From Shewanella sp. NFH-SH190041 (GTDB taxonomy: Bacteria; Pseudomonadota; Gammaproteobacteria; Enterobacterales; Shewanellaceae), in NCBI RefSeq assembly GCF_024363255.1, contig NZ_AP026070.1, positions 3,596,001-3,660,000 on the forward strand: DNA of 64,000 nt. Reading direction: 5' to 3'. Below are positions 31,621 through 43,976 of the stretch, one piece after another. The position numbers and the translations under genes were made by a program. A model generated the notes under the pieces. That model was not told the origin of the DNA. It saw only the letters and a program-made list of their open reading frames with translations, and ran no database searches. Position 1 is the stretch's first letter; each line of letters begins with the position of its first letter.

Positions 31621-31660
31621 CCGCCGCCGAAAACGGCGCGCCGGCCGCCAAAATGGCCGT
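31621..31660. repeat. GC-rich twin hairpins between ubiF and pth
   Basis: CGCCG-aaaa-CGGCG (31625-31638) is followed closely by GCCA-aaa-TGGC (31647-31657) in a strongly GC-rich block. Neither hairpin has a T run, so they are not typical terminators. They lie within the 260-base gap between ubiF and pth, which otherwise shows nothing. Confidence 0.4.
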
Positions 31661-31768
31661 CGAAAACAGGCCAAGCGCTTTTCCTTCATCTTCTTTCGTG
31701 CAGCGCTTCACACCGAAGATCGCTTTTGACTGTTAAAAACAACCAATAGGACGAAGAGATGGCGGCCG

Positions 31769-32998
31769 TTATTTCAGCCCCATGGCATATTTCAACACCT
31801 GCTGTTTCAGGACTCCGGCATTATCCGCCAGCTTCAGTGCGCCGTTGCGCAGGATTTTCAGCGGCAGCAGATCATTACTAAAGCCAAGATAAAAGGCATC
31901 CATCGCCGTCATCATAAGCAGGTTATCCCGGTAGCGTGCCTGTTGATACGGCTGCAATAATTGCCGCTGTAGCACATCAGCTTGCCACCAAGGTGCAACA
32001 CTGGCTTGTGTGGGTTTATCAGTCTGTTCAGCGCTGGGCTGGGCAAATTGGGCACAACGCAATAACGCCGCCACATCTTTAAAACCCAGATTAACGCCCT
32101 GCCCGGCCAACGGATTAATGGTGTGAGCCGCATCGCCTAACAGCAATAAGCGACTACCGGTATAACATTGGGCATGACGCCGCGTCAGCGGAAAACTTCC
32201 CCGAGCCTGCACGATAAAATCGTCTCCCAATTCATCTGTTAGGCGCGCAGGAAAATGCTCACGCACTTGTTGCGCTAGCGCTGGCAGCGACAATTGCATC
32301 AATTGGGCAATACGACCAGGGCTGTCATACCAAACTAAGGACACATGATCCCCCGGCAAAGGCAGCAAGGCACGGGGGCCGCTGGGGGTAAACTGCTGCC
32401 AAGTAATCGATTGCTGACTGGGGCTATTAACATTGATCAGCATAGCGCTTTGGCTGTATTGCCAGCCACTGAGGCCAATACCGGCCCAGTCCCGCACTTT
32501 CGAATCAGCACCATCGGCACCAATCAACAATCGACATTGTAATTGTTGCCCGCAGTCCAACTGCACACTAATGCTATCAGCGTCAGGCCGACTAAATTCA
32601 CTCACGGTTGCCGGGCAATAAAGCTCGACATTTTTTAATGTCCGTAATTGTTGCCACAGCGCCAATTGGATCAGGCGATTTTCCACAATATGACCAAGGT
32701 GCGAGGCATTGACGTCACTGGCATGAAAACGGGTGATAAAGCCAGCTAACTCCCAGGTTTCCAACCCCAGATAAGGTGCGCTTCGCATTGATTGCACTGT
32801 AGGCCAAGCGCCCAATTGGGTAAGCAGTTGCTCAGACGCCACACTGACCGCAGACACCCGTAAATCCAGCGCCTGCTCCGGGGCAAATGCCTGAGGCTCA
32901 CAGGCATCCACCACAGCCACCTTAAAGCCAAGCTGCCCCAGCCCCACTGCCGCCGCCGCGCCAACCATACCGCCACCAATAACCACCATATCCAGCAT
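31769..32998 (-). CDS. ubiF: Ubiquinone biosynthesis FAD-dependent hydroxylase, UbiF-type
   Basis: A flavin monooxygenase of the UbiH/UbiF/VisC/COQ6 family that hydroxylates the ubiquinone ring. The 409-residue protein has the FAD motif VVIGGGMVGAAAAVGLG at residue 5, a mid-chain LLIGADGADSKVR, and the family signature GDAAHTINPLAGQGVNLGF near residue 285. The sequence alone does not separate UbiF from its paralogues. I call UbiF because it is divergent from miaB and near the Met-Leu-Gln tRNA operon, exactly as E. coli ubiF. Confidence 0.85.
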   Translation of the reverse strand: MLDMVVIGGGMVGAAAAVGLGQLGFKVAVVDACEPQAFAPEQALDLRVSAVSVASEQLLTQLGAWPTVQSMRSAPYLGLETWELAGFITRFHASDVNASHLGHIVENRLIQLALWQQLRTLKNVELYCPATVSEFSRPDADSISVQLDCGQQLQCRLLIGADGADSKVRDWAGIGLSGWQYSQSAMLINVNSPSQQSITWQQFTPSGPRALLPLPGDHVSLVWYDSPGRIAQLMQLSLPALAQQVREHFPARLTDELGDDFIVQARGSFPLTRRHAQCYTGSRLLLLGDAAHTINPLAGQGVNLGFKDVAALLRCAQFAQPSAEQTDKPTQASVAPWWQADVLQRQLLQPYQQARYRDNLLMMTAMDAFYLGFSNDLLPLKILRNGALKLADNAGVLKQQVLKYAMGLK

Positions 32999-33342
32999 TT
33001 ACAGCATCCTTTGTTTGCCCGGCGCACACTCTGCCCCTTGCCTGTGATGGCAGAAATTATGCCGTAAATTTATTCAGTGGCAAACGCCAGATAAACAGAG
33101 AAACGTAACCTTGATACCGCTGCAACGAAATCTGTTTAATTTAAGATAAAAACAAAACAGCACAGCAAATAACGCTTATTCAGCTTTTACTCGTTGATGT
33201 CTGCCGACCATAAATTACGCCGTGGCAACTGGGCTGTAGCGTTAATTCGAATCGACTTAAGGACAAAAGCTGGTCAGCGTGTCCCTTAACAGGTAAAATA
33301 TTGCGCTATTTTTTACCGTGGTTCGAAGAGCGATGCATACTG
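32999..33342. other. Divergent intergenic region between ubiF and miaB
   Basis: About 345 bases holding the upstream regions of both genes. No promoter could be assigned with confidence and no small ORF stands out. Confidence 0.5.
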
Positions 33343-34770
33343 ATGAGTAAAAAACTCCATATCAAAACCTGGGGCTGTCAGATGAATGAGTACGACTCAT
33401 CCAAGATGGCTGATCTGTTGGGCGAAGCTCAGGGCTATACCCTGACCGAAGAGGCAGAGGATGCAGATATCCTGCTGCTCAATACCTGCTCGATTCGCGA
33501 AAAAGCCCAGGAAAAAGTATTCCATCAGCTGGGCCGCTGGAAAACCCTGAAAGACAAAAAGCCCGAGCTGATCATCGGCGTGGGCGGCTGCGTTGCCTCG
33601 CAAGAAGGCAAGGCCATTAGAGAGCGCGCCCAATGCGTGGATATTATTTTTGGGCCACAGACACTGCACCGTCTGCCAGAGATGATTGAGCAAGTTCGCC
33701 GTGGCGAAAAAGCCGTGATTGACGTGTCATTCCCAGAAGTGGAAAAGTTTGACCGTCTGCCAGAGCCTCGTGCTGAAGGGCCAACCGCCTTTGTTTCCAT
33801 TATGGAAGGCTGCAGCAAATACTGTACCTATTGCGTGGTGCCATACACCCGTGGTGAAGAGGTCAGCCGCCCGCTGGATGACGTCATCTTAGAAATTGCT
33901 CAGCTGGCTGAGCAAGGCGTGCGGGAAGTGAACCTGCTGGGACAAAACGTGAATGCCTACCGCGGCCCGACCCATGATGATGAGATCTGCTCTTTTGCTG
34001 AGCTGCTGCGCTATGTTGCCGCCATTGACGGTATCGATCGTATCCGTTTTACCACCAGCCACCCGATTGAATTCACCCAGGACATTATCGACGTTTACGA
34101 AGATACCCCTGAGCTGGTGAGCTTCTTGCACCTGCCAGTGCAGTCAGGCTCTGACCGTATCCTGACCCAGATGAAGCGCGGCCATATGGCCATTGAGTAC
34201 AAGTCCATTATCCGCCGACTGCGTAAAGCTCGTCCGGATATTCAGATAAGCTCTGACTTTATCGTTGGTTTCCCCGGCGAAACCAAGCAGGACTTCGCCG
34301 ACACCATGAAGCTGATTGAAGAAGTAAACTTCGACCACAGCTTTAGCTTTATCTTCAGTGCGCGTCCGGGTACCCCGGCAGCCGATATGCCAGATGATGT
34401 CGATTTGGAAGAGAAAAAGCAGCGCCTGGCGATTTTGCAAGACCGCATTACCCAGCAGGCAATGCGCTACAGCCGCCAAATGCTCGGCACAGTACAGCGC
34501 ATTTTGGTGGAAGGTCCATCCATTAAAAATCCAATGGAGCTGCGCGGCCGTACGGAAAACAACCGCGTGGTTAACTTTGAAGGCGACCCACGCCATATCG
34601 GCAGCTTTGTCGATGTGAAGATTGTTGATGTGTTCCCTAACTCACTGCGCGGCGAATTTATCTGCGGCGAAGATGAGATGGACTTGCGTCGGGATCTGCA
34701 CCCATCAGCCATTTTGGCCAAGCATAAGCAAGATGATGATCTGGGCGTTAGCCAATTCGTCCCGGAATAA
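33343..34770 (+). CDS. miaB: tRNA-2-methylthio-N6-isopentenyladenosine synthase
   Basis: MiaB adds a methylthio group to i6A37 in tRNAs reading UNN codons. The 475-residue protein has the N-terminal auxiliary-cluster cysteines (first is Cys12 in [23 protein letters not shown] and GVGGCVAS follow), the radical-SAM motif [15 protein letters not shown] near residue 157, and a C-terminal TRAM domain. I start at ATG 33343, which gives the E. coli-like N-terminus [12 protein letters not shown]; an upstream TTG at 33301 lacks support. Confidence 0.97.
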   Translation: MSKKLHIKTWGCQMNEYDSSKMADLLGEAQGYTLTEEAEDADILLLNTCSIREKAQEKVFHQLGRWKTLKDKKPELIIGVGGCVASQEGKAIRERAQCVDIIFGPQTLHRLPEMIEQVRRGEKAVIDVSFPEVEKFDRLPEPRAEGPTAFVSIMEGCSKYCTYCVVPYTRGEEVSRPLDDVILEIAQLAEQGVREVNLLGQNVNAYRGPTHDDEICSFAELLRYVAAIDGIDRIRFTTSHPIEFTQDIIDVYEDTPELVSFLHLPVQSGSDRILTQMKRGHMAIEYKSIIRRLRKARPDIQISSDFIVGFPGETKQDFADTMKLIEEVNFDHSFSFIFSARPGTPAADMPDDVDLEEKKQRLAILQDRITQQAMRYSRQMLGTVQRILVEGPSIKNPMELRGRTENNRVVNFEGDPRHIGSFVDVKIVDVFPNSLRGEFICGEDEMDLRRDLHPSAILAKHKQDDDLGVSQFVPE

Positions 34771-34784
34771 TCCCATTATGCAGC

Positions 34785-34820
34785 ATCAAGGGCGACCCTA
34801 TGGTCGCCCTTGATATTTTT
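34785..34820 (+). terminator. Terminator between miaB and ybeZ
   Basis: A perfect 13-bp stem ATCAAGGGCGACC/GGTCGCCCTTGAT with a 4-base loop is followed by ATTTTTTT-like sequence. It implies that ybeZ has a separate promoter or depends on read-through. Confidence 0.85.
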
Positions 34821-34883
34821 TGAGAGTAATATAACGTCATTGTTACTGGCTTTATATGCTGACTATCAGCAAGGGAGTAATCG

Positions 34884-35924
34884 TTGTCCAGCAAACTTAC
34901 CGCGATGAATCTGTACCTCGAACCCGCCGATAATCGCCGTCTGGCATCACTGTGCGGCCCATTCGATGACAACATCAAACAACTGGAACGCCGCATCGGC
35001 GTGGAAATCAGTTACCGTAACAACCAATTTAAAATTGTCGGTTTGCCAAGAAACTGTCTGACCGCAAATAACCTGCTAAAGCAGCTCTATATTGACACCC
35101 AGCCGGTGAAAGGCAGCACCCCGGATTTAGAGCCGGAAAAAGTGCATATCGCCATTCAGGAAGCTATCGCCCTAGAAGTGGACGACAACGGGGATGATAA
35201 AGAGCTGTATATCAAAACCCGCCGCGGCGTAATCAAGCCCCGTAACCCCAACCAAAGCCAATATGTGGCCAATATTGTTCGCCATGACATCACCTTTGGT
35301 ATTGGCCCTGCCGGGACAGGGAAAACCTACTTAGCCGTTGCAGCGGCCGTGGATGCATTGGAGCGTCAAGAAGTCCGGCGCATTTTGCTGACCCGCCCCG
35401 CAGTTGAAGCCGGGGAAAAACTGGGCTTTTTACCCGGGGATTTAAGCCAGAAGGTCGACCCGTATCTGCGCCCTTTGTATGACGCCCTGTTTGAAATGCT
35501 GGGCTTTGAGAAGGTCGAGCGCCTGATTGAGCGCAACGTGATTGAAGTCGCGCCGCTGGCTTATATGCGTGGCCGCACCTTAAATGACGCCTTTATTATT
35601 CTGGATGAAAGCCAGAACACCACAGTGGAACAGATGAAAATGTTCCTCACCCGGATTGGCTTTAATTCCAAGGCGGTAATTACCGGTGATATCACTCAGA
35701 TAGACTTGCCCCGCAATGCCAAATCAGGCTTGCGCCATGCTATTGAAGTGCTCGGCAATGTGGATGAGATTAGCTTTAACTTTTTCCAGGCTAAAGATGT
35801 GGTGCGTCACCCTGTGGTTGCCCGCATTGTTGAAGCCTACGAAACCCATGAACAACAACGTCAGGCAGCCAAAGGCAATGCCGACAGCCAATACCGATTA
35901 GAGGATGCGTCACATGAGTCTTGA
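34884..35924 (+). CDS. ybeZ: PhoH-like ATPase YbeZ
   Basis: A PhoH-family P-loop ATPase that acts with the endoribonuclease YbeY in RNA maturation. The 346-residue protein equals the E. coli length. The Walker A motif [14 protein letters not shown] is near residue 140 and Walker B-like [10 protein letters not shown] near 236. The start is TTG at 34884, supported by AGGGAG six bases upstream; the first ATG is seven codons in. The end overlaps ybeY by 11 bases. Confidence 0.95.
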   Translation: MSSKLTAMNLYLEPADNRRLASLCGPFDDNIKQLERRIGVEISYRNNQFKIVGLPRNCLTANNLLKQLYIDTQPVKGSTPDLEPEKVHIAIQEAIALEVDDNGDDKELYIKTRRGVIKPRNPNQSQYVANIVRHDITFGIGPAGTGKTYLAVAAAVDALERQEVRRILLTRPAVEAGEKLGFLPGDLSQKVDPYLRPLYDALFEMLGFEKVERLIERNVIEVAPLAYMRGRTLNDAFIILDESQNTTVEQMKMFLTRIGFNSKAVITGDITQIDLPRNAKSGLRHAIEVLGNVDEISFNFFQAKDVVRHPVVARIVEAYETHEQQRQAAKGNADSQYRLEDASHES

Positions 35925-36375
35925 TTTAGCCCTGGATCTGCAGGTTGCCACTGAAGGGCATACCCTGCCGGATGCCGCCCAGTTTGATACTTGGGTGCGC
36001 ACCGCACTGGGCAACACCATGGAGCAGGCTGAGTTAACCATACGGATTGTGGATGCAGAAGAGAGCCAAACCCTGAACCGGGATTACCGTGGCAAGGACA
36101 GACCAACTAATGTATTGTCCTTTCCCTTTGAGGCACCTCCGGGAATTGAACTCCCGCTGCTTGGGGATCTTGTTATTTGCGCGTCAGTCGTTGAAAATGA
36201 AGCCGCGGATCAACACAAGCCGTTAGCAGCACACTGGGCCCACATGGTGGTGCATGGTTGTCTGCATCTGCTGGGCTATGATCACATTGAAGATGCTGAG
36301 GCTGAAGAGATGGAAGCACTGGAAACCCAGTTAATCCAGAGCCTTGGTTTTGAAGACCCTTACAAGGAGCAATAG
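35914..36375 (+). CDS. ybeY: Endoribonuclease YbeY
   Basis: YbeY is a zinc-dependent endoribonuclease needed for 16S rRNA 3'-end maturation and ribosome quality control. The 153-residue protein has the metal-binding signature [11 protein letters not shown] near residue 110 and the upstream [17 protein letters not shown] choose ATG 35914 over ATG 35905, since GAGG at 35901-35904 is better spaced to it. It overlaps ybeZ and directly precedes ybeX. Confidence 0.96.
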   Translation: MSLDLALDLQVATEGHTLPDAAQFDTWVRTALGNTMEQAELTIRIVDAEESQTLNRDYRGKDRPTNVLSFPFEAPPGIELPLLGDLVICASVVENEAADQHKPLAAHWAHMVVHGCLHLLGYDHIEDAEAEEMEALETQLIQSLGFEDPYKEQ

Positions 36376-36405
36376 TTGGCTTTGAATAAAGCTGAGAATC
36401 ACATT

Positions 36406-37284
36406 ATGAGCGACGACATTCCCCCGAGTACAAACGCCCACAAGAAAAACTGGTTTGAACGAGTCAGTAATTTTTTTCAGGGCGAACCTCAAAATCGCGA
36501 AGAGTTGGTTGATGTTATTCACGATGCCGAGCAACGTGAACTGATCACCGAAGACACCCGCGAAATGATTAAAGGTGTATTGGAGGTTTCCGATCTGCGC
36601 GTGCGGGATATTATGATCCCAAGGGCCCAGATAGTCACAGTCCAAATCAGCAACACAGTGGAAGAACTGCTCTCCACCGTTATTACGTCAGCCCACTCCC
36701 GCTTTCCTGTGGTCAATGAAGATAAAGACCATATCGAAGGCATTCTGCTGGCCAAAGATCTGCTGAAATACGGCTTCAATAACAGTGATGAACCCTTCTC
36801 GCTAGCCAAGGTGATCCGCCCTGCTGTGGTGGTACCGGAAAGCAAGCGGGTGGATGTATTGCTCAAAGAGTTCCGCTCCCAACGTTACCATATGGCCATT
36901 GTGGTGGATGAATATGGCGGGGTATCCGGTCTGGTGACCATTGAGGATATTCTGGAAGAAATCGTTGGTGATATTGAAGATGAATTCGACCACGACAGCG
37001 CGGAAGAAACAGAAATTCGCAAAGTCGCCAATCGGGTGTATATGGTGAAAGCCCTGACGCCGGTGGAAGATTTCAACGAAAAATTCAACACACAATTCAG
37101 TGATGAAGAATTTGATACAGTGGGCGGTCTGGTGTCCCATGCCTTCGGTCATCTGCCGGAGCGCAATGAGAAAATCCTGATCGACGGTATCGAATTCAAG
37201 GTCATCAACGCTGACACCCGTCGCCTGATCCAGCTAAGAGTCAAACTGCCGGATCCTGAGGTGGATGAAGCCGCTGAAGATTAA
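36406..37284 (+). CDS. ybeX: CorC/YbeX CBS-domain protein
   Basis: A cytoplasmic CBS-pair protein linked to magnesium/cobalt homeostasis (CorC) and, in E. coli, to ribosome function. The 292 residues match the E. coli length. The CBS pair spans about residues 65-190 ([54 protein letters not shown]) and a CorC_HlyC domain follows. I start at ATG 36406 (MSDDIPPST), as in homologues, rather than the TTG at 36376 just after ybeY. Confidence 0.95.
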   Translation: MSDDIPPSTNAHKKNWFERVSNFFQGEPQNREELVDVIHDAEQRELITEDTREMIKGVLEVSDLRVRDIMIPRAQIVTVQISNTVEELLSTVITSAHSRFPVVNEDKDHIEGILLAKDLLKYGFNNSDEPFSLAKVIRPAVVVPESKRVDVLLKEFRSQRYHMAIVVDEYGGVSGLVTIEDILEEIVGDIEDEFDHDSAEETEIRKVANRVYMVKALTPVEDFNEKFNTQFSDEEFDTVGGLVSHAFGHLPERNEKILIDGIEFKVINADTRRLIQLRVKLPDPEVDEAAED

Positions 37285-37301
37285 CTGACAGAAGATTACC
37301 T

Positions 37302-38849
37302 GTGCTGAAATCAATCCGGGACACTTTCCTGTCCCGCTCTTTCGGCGTACTGCTGTTGGCCTACCTGGCCGGTGGCAGTACCGCCCTTGCATTTGCTCCC
37401 TATAATTTGTGGCCGATTTATCCGCTGGCACTGGCATTCACGCTCTGGTTGATGCCCCACCGCAGCACCCGCGCCGCATTTAGCCATTGGCTCAGTTTCG
37501 GTTTCGGTGCGTTCAGCATCGGGATCAGTTGGGTCCATGTCAGCATGGATCAGTATGGCGGGATCCCGCTGGTAGGCTCCTTGGCCCTGATGCTGCTGTT
37601 GGCGCTGTATTTGGCGCTGTACCCAGCCATCGCAGGGGCTTTGCTGTACCGCCTCGCCCCCAAGCCTGGCTATTGGCGGGAGCTGGCACTGTTTCCAGCG
37701 CTCTGGACATTGACTGAATGGGCCAGAGGCTGGGTACTGACCGGCTTCCCTTGGCTCTGGGCCGGTTACACACAAACGGATGGACCGCTGCGACCATTGG
37801 CGTCGATTATCGGCACACTGGGACTTAGCTTTGTGCTGGCACTGCTGGCGGGGGCGTTATTGCTAAGTCTTCGCCGCCGCTGGCAACCACTGGCAATTGC
37901 GCTGCCGGTGCTGGCACTGCTGGTGTATCTGGTGCCCAGTTTTAACCATCTCGAACCTCGGGGAAAGTCAGTCAAGGTGGCCTTGGTACAGGGCAATATC
38001 CCGCAAAGTTTGAAGTGGGAGCCAGAGCATCTGTGGCCAACCATGGTGAAATACATGGATCTGACCCGGCCGGTGCTGGACTCAGACATTGTCATTTGGC
38101 CAGAAGCGGCAGTACCTGCGCCGGATTATATGGTGAAGGACTACCTGGATAATGCCAATAAGGTGGCCAACCTCAACCATGCGGCCATTGTGACCGGTAT
38201 TATCAGCTACCGCCACCAGCAGTTTTACAACTCGCTGATTGTGCTGGGCAATGAGTTTGCCAAACAAGAGCCGGCCGGCGACTTTAACCACGATGGTAAA
38301 AACCAGTTCTTCAAACACCATTTACTGCCCATTGGTGAATTTGTACCATTTGAAGATCTATTGCGTCCCATTGCACCGCTGTTTAATCTGCCGATGTCAT
38401 CCTTTGCCCGTGGCCCGTATTTGCAGCCAAACCTCAGCGCGTTAGGCTACCATCTGGCCCCGGCTATCTGCTATGAAATAGCCTTTCCTGAGCAGGTTCG
38501 TGACAGTGTCCACAACAGTACGGATATGTTGCTGACAGTGTCCAATGACGCTTGGTTCGGTGCCTCAAATGGCCCGTTGCAACATATGGAAATCGCCCGT
38601 ATGCGCGCAGTTGAATTAGGCAGACCGCTGCTGCGTTCAACCAATAATGGCGTAACGGCGGTGGTGGATTATCAGGGCAATATCATTGCTTCCCTGCCAC
38701 AATTTGAGGCTGGGGTATTAACCGCAAAAGTGCCGTTAGTGCGCGGCATGACCTGGTTTAACCGCCTGGGTGAATGGCCCATACTGATGTTCAGTGTTTG
38801 TCTGTTAATACTGACTCTGGCCAGAAGACTGCAATTGCGCCGGCGCTAA
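37302..38849 (+). CDS. lnt: Apolipoprotein N-acyltransferase
   Basis: Lnt adds the third acyl chain to lipoprotein N-termini in the inner membrane. The 515-residue protein has about seven N-terminal membrane helices, then a nitrilase-like periplasmic domain with the catalytic Glu (VIWPEAAVPAP), Lys (FFKHHLLPIGEF) and Cys (APAICYEIAFPE). The start is GTG at 37302, 17 bases after ybeX. The miaB-ybeZ-ybeY-ybeX-lnt order matches E. coli. Confidence 0.97.
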   Translation: MLKSIRDTFLSRSFGVLLLAYLAGGSTALAFAPYNLWPIYPLALAFTLWLMPHRSTRAAFSHWLSFGFGAFSIGISWVHVSMDQYGGIPLVGSLALMLLLALYLALYPAIAGALLYRLAPKPGYWRELALFPALWTLTEWARGWVLTGFPWLWAGYTQTDGPLRPLASIIGTLGLSFVLALLAGALLLSLRRRWQPLAIALPVLALLVYLVPSFNHLEPRGKSVKVALVQGNIPQSLKWEPEHLWPTMVKYMDLTRPVLDSDIVIWPEAAVPAPDYMVKDYLDNANKVANLNHAAIVTGIISYRHQQFYNSLIVLGNEFAKQEPAGDFNHDGKNQFFKHHLLPIGEFVPFEDLLRPIAPLFNLPMSSFARGPYLQPNLSALGYHLAPAICYEIAFPEQVRDSVHNSTDMLLTVSNDAWFGASNGPLQHMEIARMRAVELGRPLLRSTNNGVTAVVDYQGNIIASLPQFEAGVLTAKVPLVRGMTWFNRLGEWPILMFSVCLLILTLARRLQLRRR

Positions 38850-38955
38850 GCTTATACCCTGACTAAGGCGCTTAATCATTAAAGCCTCTAAGCATTAAAG
38901 TACTTCGCTTAAGCACAAGGTTGAAATGCTTCGCTGTCGACTTAGCCTAAATAAC

Positions 38956-38984
38956 AAATCTGCCCTCTGTGGCGGATTTTTTTA
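38956..38984 (+). terminator. Terminator after lnt
   Basis: AAATCTGCC and GGCGGATTT form a 9-bp stem (one G-T pair) followed by TTTTTTTA. Confidence 0.75.
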
Positions 38985-39300
38985 TCTCTGCTAGCCCCAA
39001 GCATGCTCTGTCATACTAACTATAGTGACTATATGCGCCCCGATATGGCAGGAGAAAAATCCGATCTTGTCACTAACGTGCCGCGTACTGACTAAGACTG
39101 GCTACATCTGAATGTTAAACCGCCGCAAAAGGAGCAGCTTCATCGCCGATAAATCACTATGTATCAGCAGCTTGGTGTTGTCGGCGAAACGTCAACTGTG
39201 TGGTATCTGTCTTTAAGTCGCCATATCGAGCAGTTGATACAACATATCCAGTACTTCCAGCCTCGCATTGGCCGCCATGAAAACGAACAGGAGTCCGCCT
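38985..39300. other. Upstream region of the DUF6482 gene
   Basis: About 315 bases after the lnt terminator. Short open frames here (for example 39159-39362) overlap the next gene in another frame and look spurious. A ribosome site AGGAG lies at 39289-39293, just before the DUF6482 start. Confidence 0.5.
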
Positions 39301-39648
39301 ATGTTAGCAGCAGAACTGAAACAGCAGATTATCTATCAGCAAGGCCACCCGATAATTATTAGCTATGCCGACAGTAATCATTACCTGGCCGGGCTGGAGG
39401 ATAAAAAAGGGCGTTTTCACAGTCTCAGTCAACCTGATGGTCGCATCACCACGTTTAATTCCCTTTCTGATGCTGAACATGCCTTAGCCCAATTGGGGGC
39501 TGACTCGGTCATTGTACAAATGCAAACCGCCTATGATGAAATGGTTGGCAGCGACACCACAGATGCCTGCCGCCTGACCGTGCCGCTGAAAGCCCGGGAA
39601 CAAGTACAGGCGGAAAGCCACACCGGGCATTTTATCCCGCGGATCTAA
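39301..39648 (+). CDS. DUF6482-like small protein
   Basis: A 115-residue cytoplasmic protein of unknown function. The C-terminal half with QTAYDEMVGSD and the phrase HYLAGLEDKKGRFHSL resemble a small family (DUF6482) that I associate with Shewanella and Vibrio. I start at ATG 39301, which has AGGAG 8 bases upstream; an upstream in-frame ATG at 39268 has no ribosome site. No membrane segment or signal peptide is visible. The family assignment is from memory. Confidence 0.65.
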   Translation: MLAAELKQQIIYQQGHPIIISYADSNHYLAGLEDKKGRFHSLSQPDGRITTFNSLSDAEHALAQLGADSVIVQMQTAYDEMVGSDTTDACRLTVPLKAREQVQAESHTGHFIPRI

Positions 39649-39681
39649 ACCTCGCCAAAAGTCCCGATTCCAAGCTCAGCA

Positions 39682-39885
39682 TTATGCCCAACCCTTACGC
39701 CGAAATGCGATAAGGGTTTGGCAGAATGTCAGCATCTCATCTGGCCGTCCTAATGATAAACGATTCCAGCCATCGGTATGGTTAAAGCTACGGCCAACTA
39801 AAATCCCAGCCTCAGCCATTCGTTGTTGGTGACTTAGCTTTAACTTGAACTCAGAATAAGAATTTGGGGAATTAAAAGTTGGATA
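39682..39885 (-). pseudogene. C-terminal remnant of a class I/II (HisC-like) aminotransferase
   Basis: Read on the minus strand, the frame ending at TAA 39682-39684 encodes MAEAGILVGRSFNHTDGWNR, then LSLGRPDEMLTFCQTLIAF and a terminal RRKGWA. This pattern (A-GI-VGR-F, W-R-SLG-P-EM) is the C-terminus of fold-type I PLP aminotransferases of the histidinol-phosphate group. The frame closes at a stop at 39886-39888, and no PLP-binding lysine region remains upstream, so some 300 residues are missing. It is a gene remnant in the 400-base gap between the DUF6482 and YbeL-like genes; the rest of that gap shows nothing. Confidence 0.65.
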
Positions 39886-40051
39886 TTAAACAGCGATATT
39901 AAAGATTAAGTGCAACGTAGCAGGAAGAAACCCAGGTAAAACCAGATGAATTCGGTAAGATAAACCACAAGTAAATAAGCAGCATTATGAGGAGCTGCCG
40001 ATGAATAACAGCTCCAGATGATATTTAGGCTTTACGATTAGCCGCTGCCGA

Positions 40052-40552
40052 TTAAGGCTCCAATGGCTCACGGGTGAAATCGCCATTATCACACTCAGGG
40101 CAATCAGGGATCACACCGGGGAACTCGATATCCATACTGTTACCGCATTTGGTGCAAATAAGTCGCCCCTGACTGACAATTTCACCACTGTGATACTGCC
40201 CCTGATTGTGCAGATCCCGGTTCAGCTCATGCCACTCAACTTGGCTACGATCAGTGATTTCATTAAGCCAGTGCCACAAGGTATTTTCAGCAGTGATCAC
40301 ACTGGGGCTAAAGCTTAAATCGTTGGCATTGCGTTCAGATAAAAAGGTGACAATATCGCGTTTAAGGAAATGCTCCACCAGCGCCATTTCTTCAGCGCCT
40401 GCGGCTTGTTTGAGTTTAATGTATTCACCACAATTGGTGACCGATTTGAGCAAATCTTTGGTGGTCAGGGAATGGTCTTGTTCGTACTGGGCTTTCACCC
40501 GGTCAATCAGCGCCTGATACAGCGTCAGTAACTTCGCACTTTTGTCACTCAT
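40052..40552 (-). CDS. ybeL: YbeL-like zinc-ribbon protein (DUF1451)
   Basis: A 166-residue cytoplasmic protein of the YbeL family. The N-terminal part is helical, and the C-terminus has a zinc ribbon with two cysteine pairs (LICTKCGNSM and IPDCPECDNGD). It is divergent from leuS, as ybeL is close to leuS in E. coli. The molecular role is unknown. Confidence 0.88.
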   Translation of the reverse strand: MSDKSAKLLTLYQALIDRVKAQYEQDHSLTTKDLLKSVTNCGEYIKLKQAAGAEEMALVEHFLKRDIVTFLSERNANDLSFSPSVITAENTLWHWLNEITDRSQVEWHELNRDLHNQGQYHSGEIVSQGRLICTKCGNSMDIEFPGVIPDCPECDNGDFTREPLEP

Positions 40553-40701
40553 AATAATTACTCCCTTAAAGAAAGGAACATTTTTACTATACCAATAGCT
40601 GTTACACCATGGGCCGCAACCAGTATTAATTGTACGTTAACCTCAGCGGTTATGTCCCTTGGCAAACAGCGGCAAAACTGTAACAAAGCCCAATCCGGTC
40701 G

Positions 40702-43420
<2,719 letters not shown>

Positions 43421-43451
43421 TCCTGCCCGATAAAAGGAATATCCCAAGCTT

Positions 43452-43976
43452 ATGCTGAAAAAATGTCTGACATTACGCAGTTTTTCACCTAAAGCACTGG
43501 GTTCTGCACTGCTGGCACTGGTTATTCTGACCAGTGCCGGTTGTGGTTTTCATCTCCAGGGGAATTATTTTATTCCCCCGGCGTTGACGACCCTTCACCT
43601 GAGCAGTCAGGACCAGTACAGCGAACTGACGCAACTGGTTCGTGAGCGTCTGCGGCTAAGCAGTGTCAAACTGGTGGACGCTGAGGCCAAAGTCGCTAAT
43701 TTGCGACTTATCCGTGACAAGCTGGAACGGGCCACCCTGTCCCTGTATCCCACCGGCAACGTTGCCGAGTATGAATTGATTTATAAGGTAGAGTTTTCTG
43801 TTGCTCTGCCAGGTAAAGATGCGGGCTTCTACCATGTTGAGATCCGCCGCGATTATCTTGATGACCCCCGTACCGCACTGGCAAAAAGCCGGGAAATGGA
43901 GCTGTTAACCCGGGAAATGCGCGCTCAGGCCGCTGACCGTATTGTGCAGACTCTGGCCTCTATCGAGGTAAACTGA
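43452..43976 (+). CDS. lptE: LPS-assembly lipoprotein LptE
   Basis: LptE plugs the LptD barrel at the outer membrane during LPS export. The 174-residue precursor has a long signal peptide ending in lipobox LTSAGC (lipidated Cys31) and GFHLQGNY right after it, which is typical. The stop overlaps the holA start (TGATG). Position between leuS and holA matches E. coli. Confidence 0.95.
   Translation: MLKKCLTLRSFSPKALGSALLALVILTSAGCGFHLQGNYFIPPALTTLHLSSQDQYSELTQLVRERLRLSSVKLVDAEAKVANLRLIRDKLERATLSLYPTGNVAEYELIYKVEFSVALPGKDAGFYHVEIRRDYLDDPRTALAKSREMELLTREMRAQAADRIVQTLASIEVN

Noticed and set aside
39159..39362. 67-codon plus-strand frame upstream of the DUF6482 gene
   Set aside because: It overlaps the better supported gene in another frame and has no ribosome site or family features.
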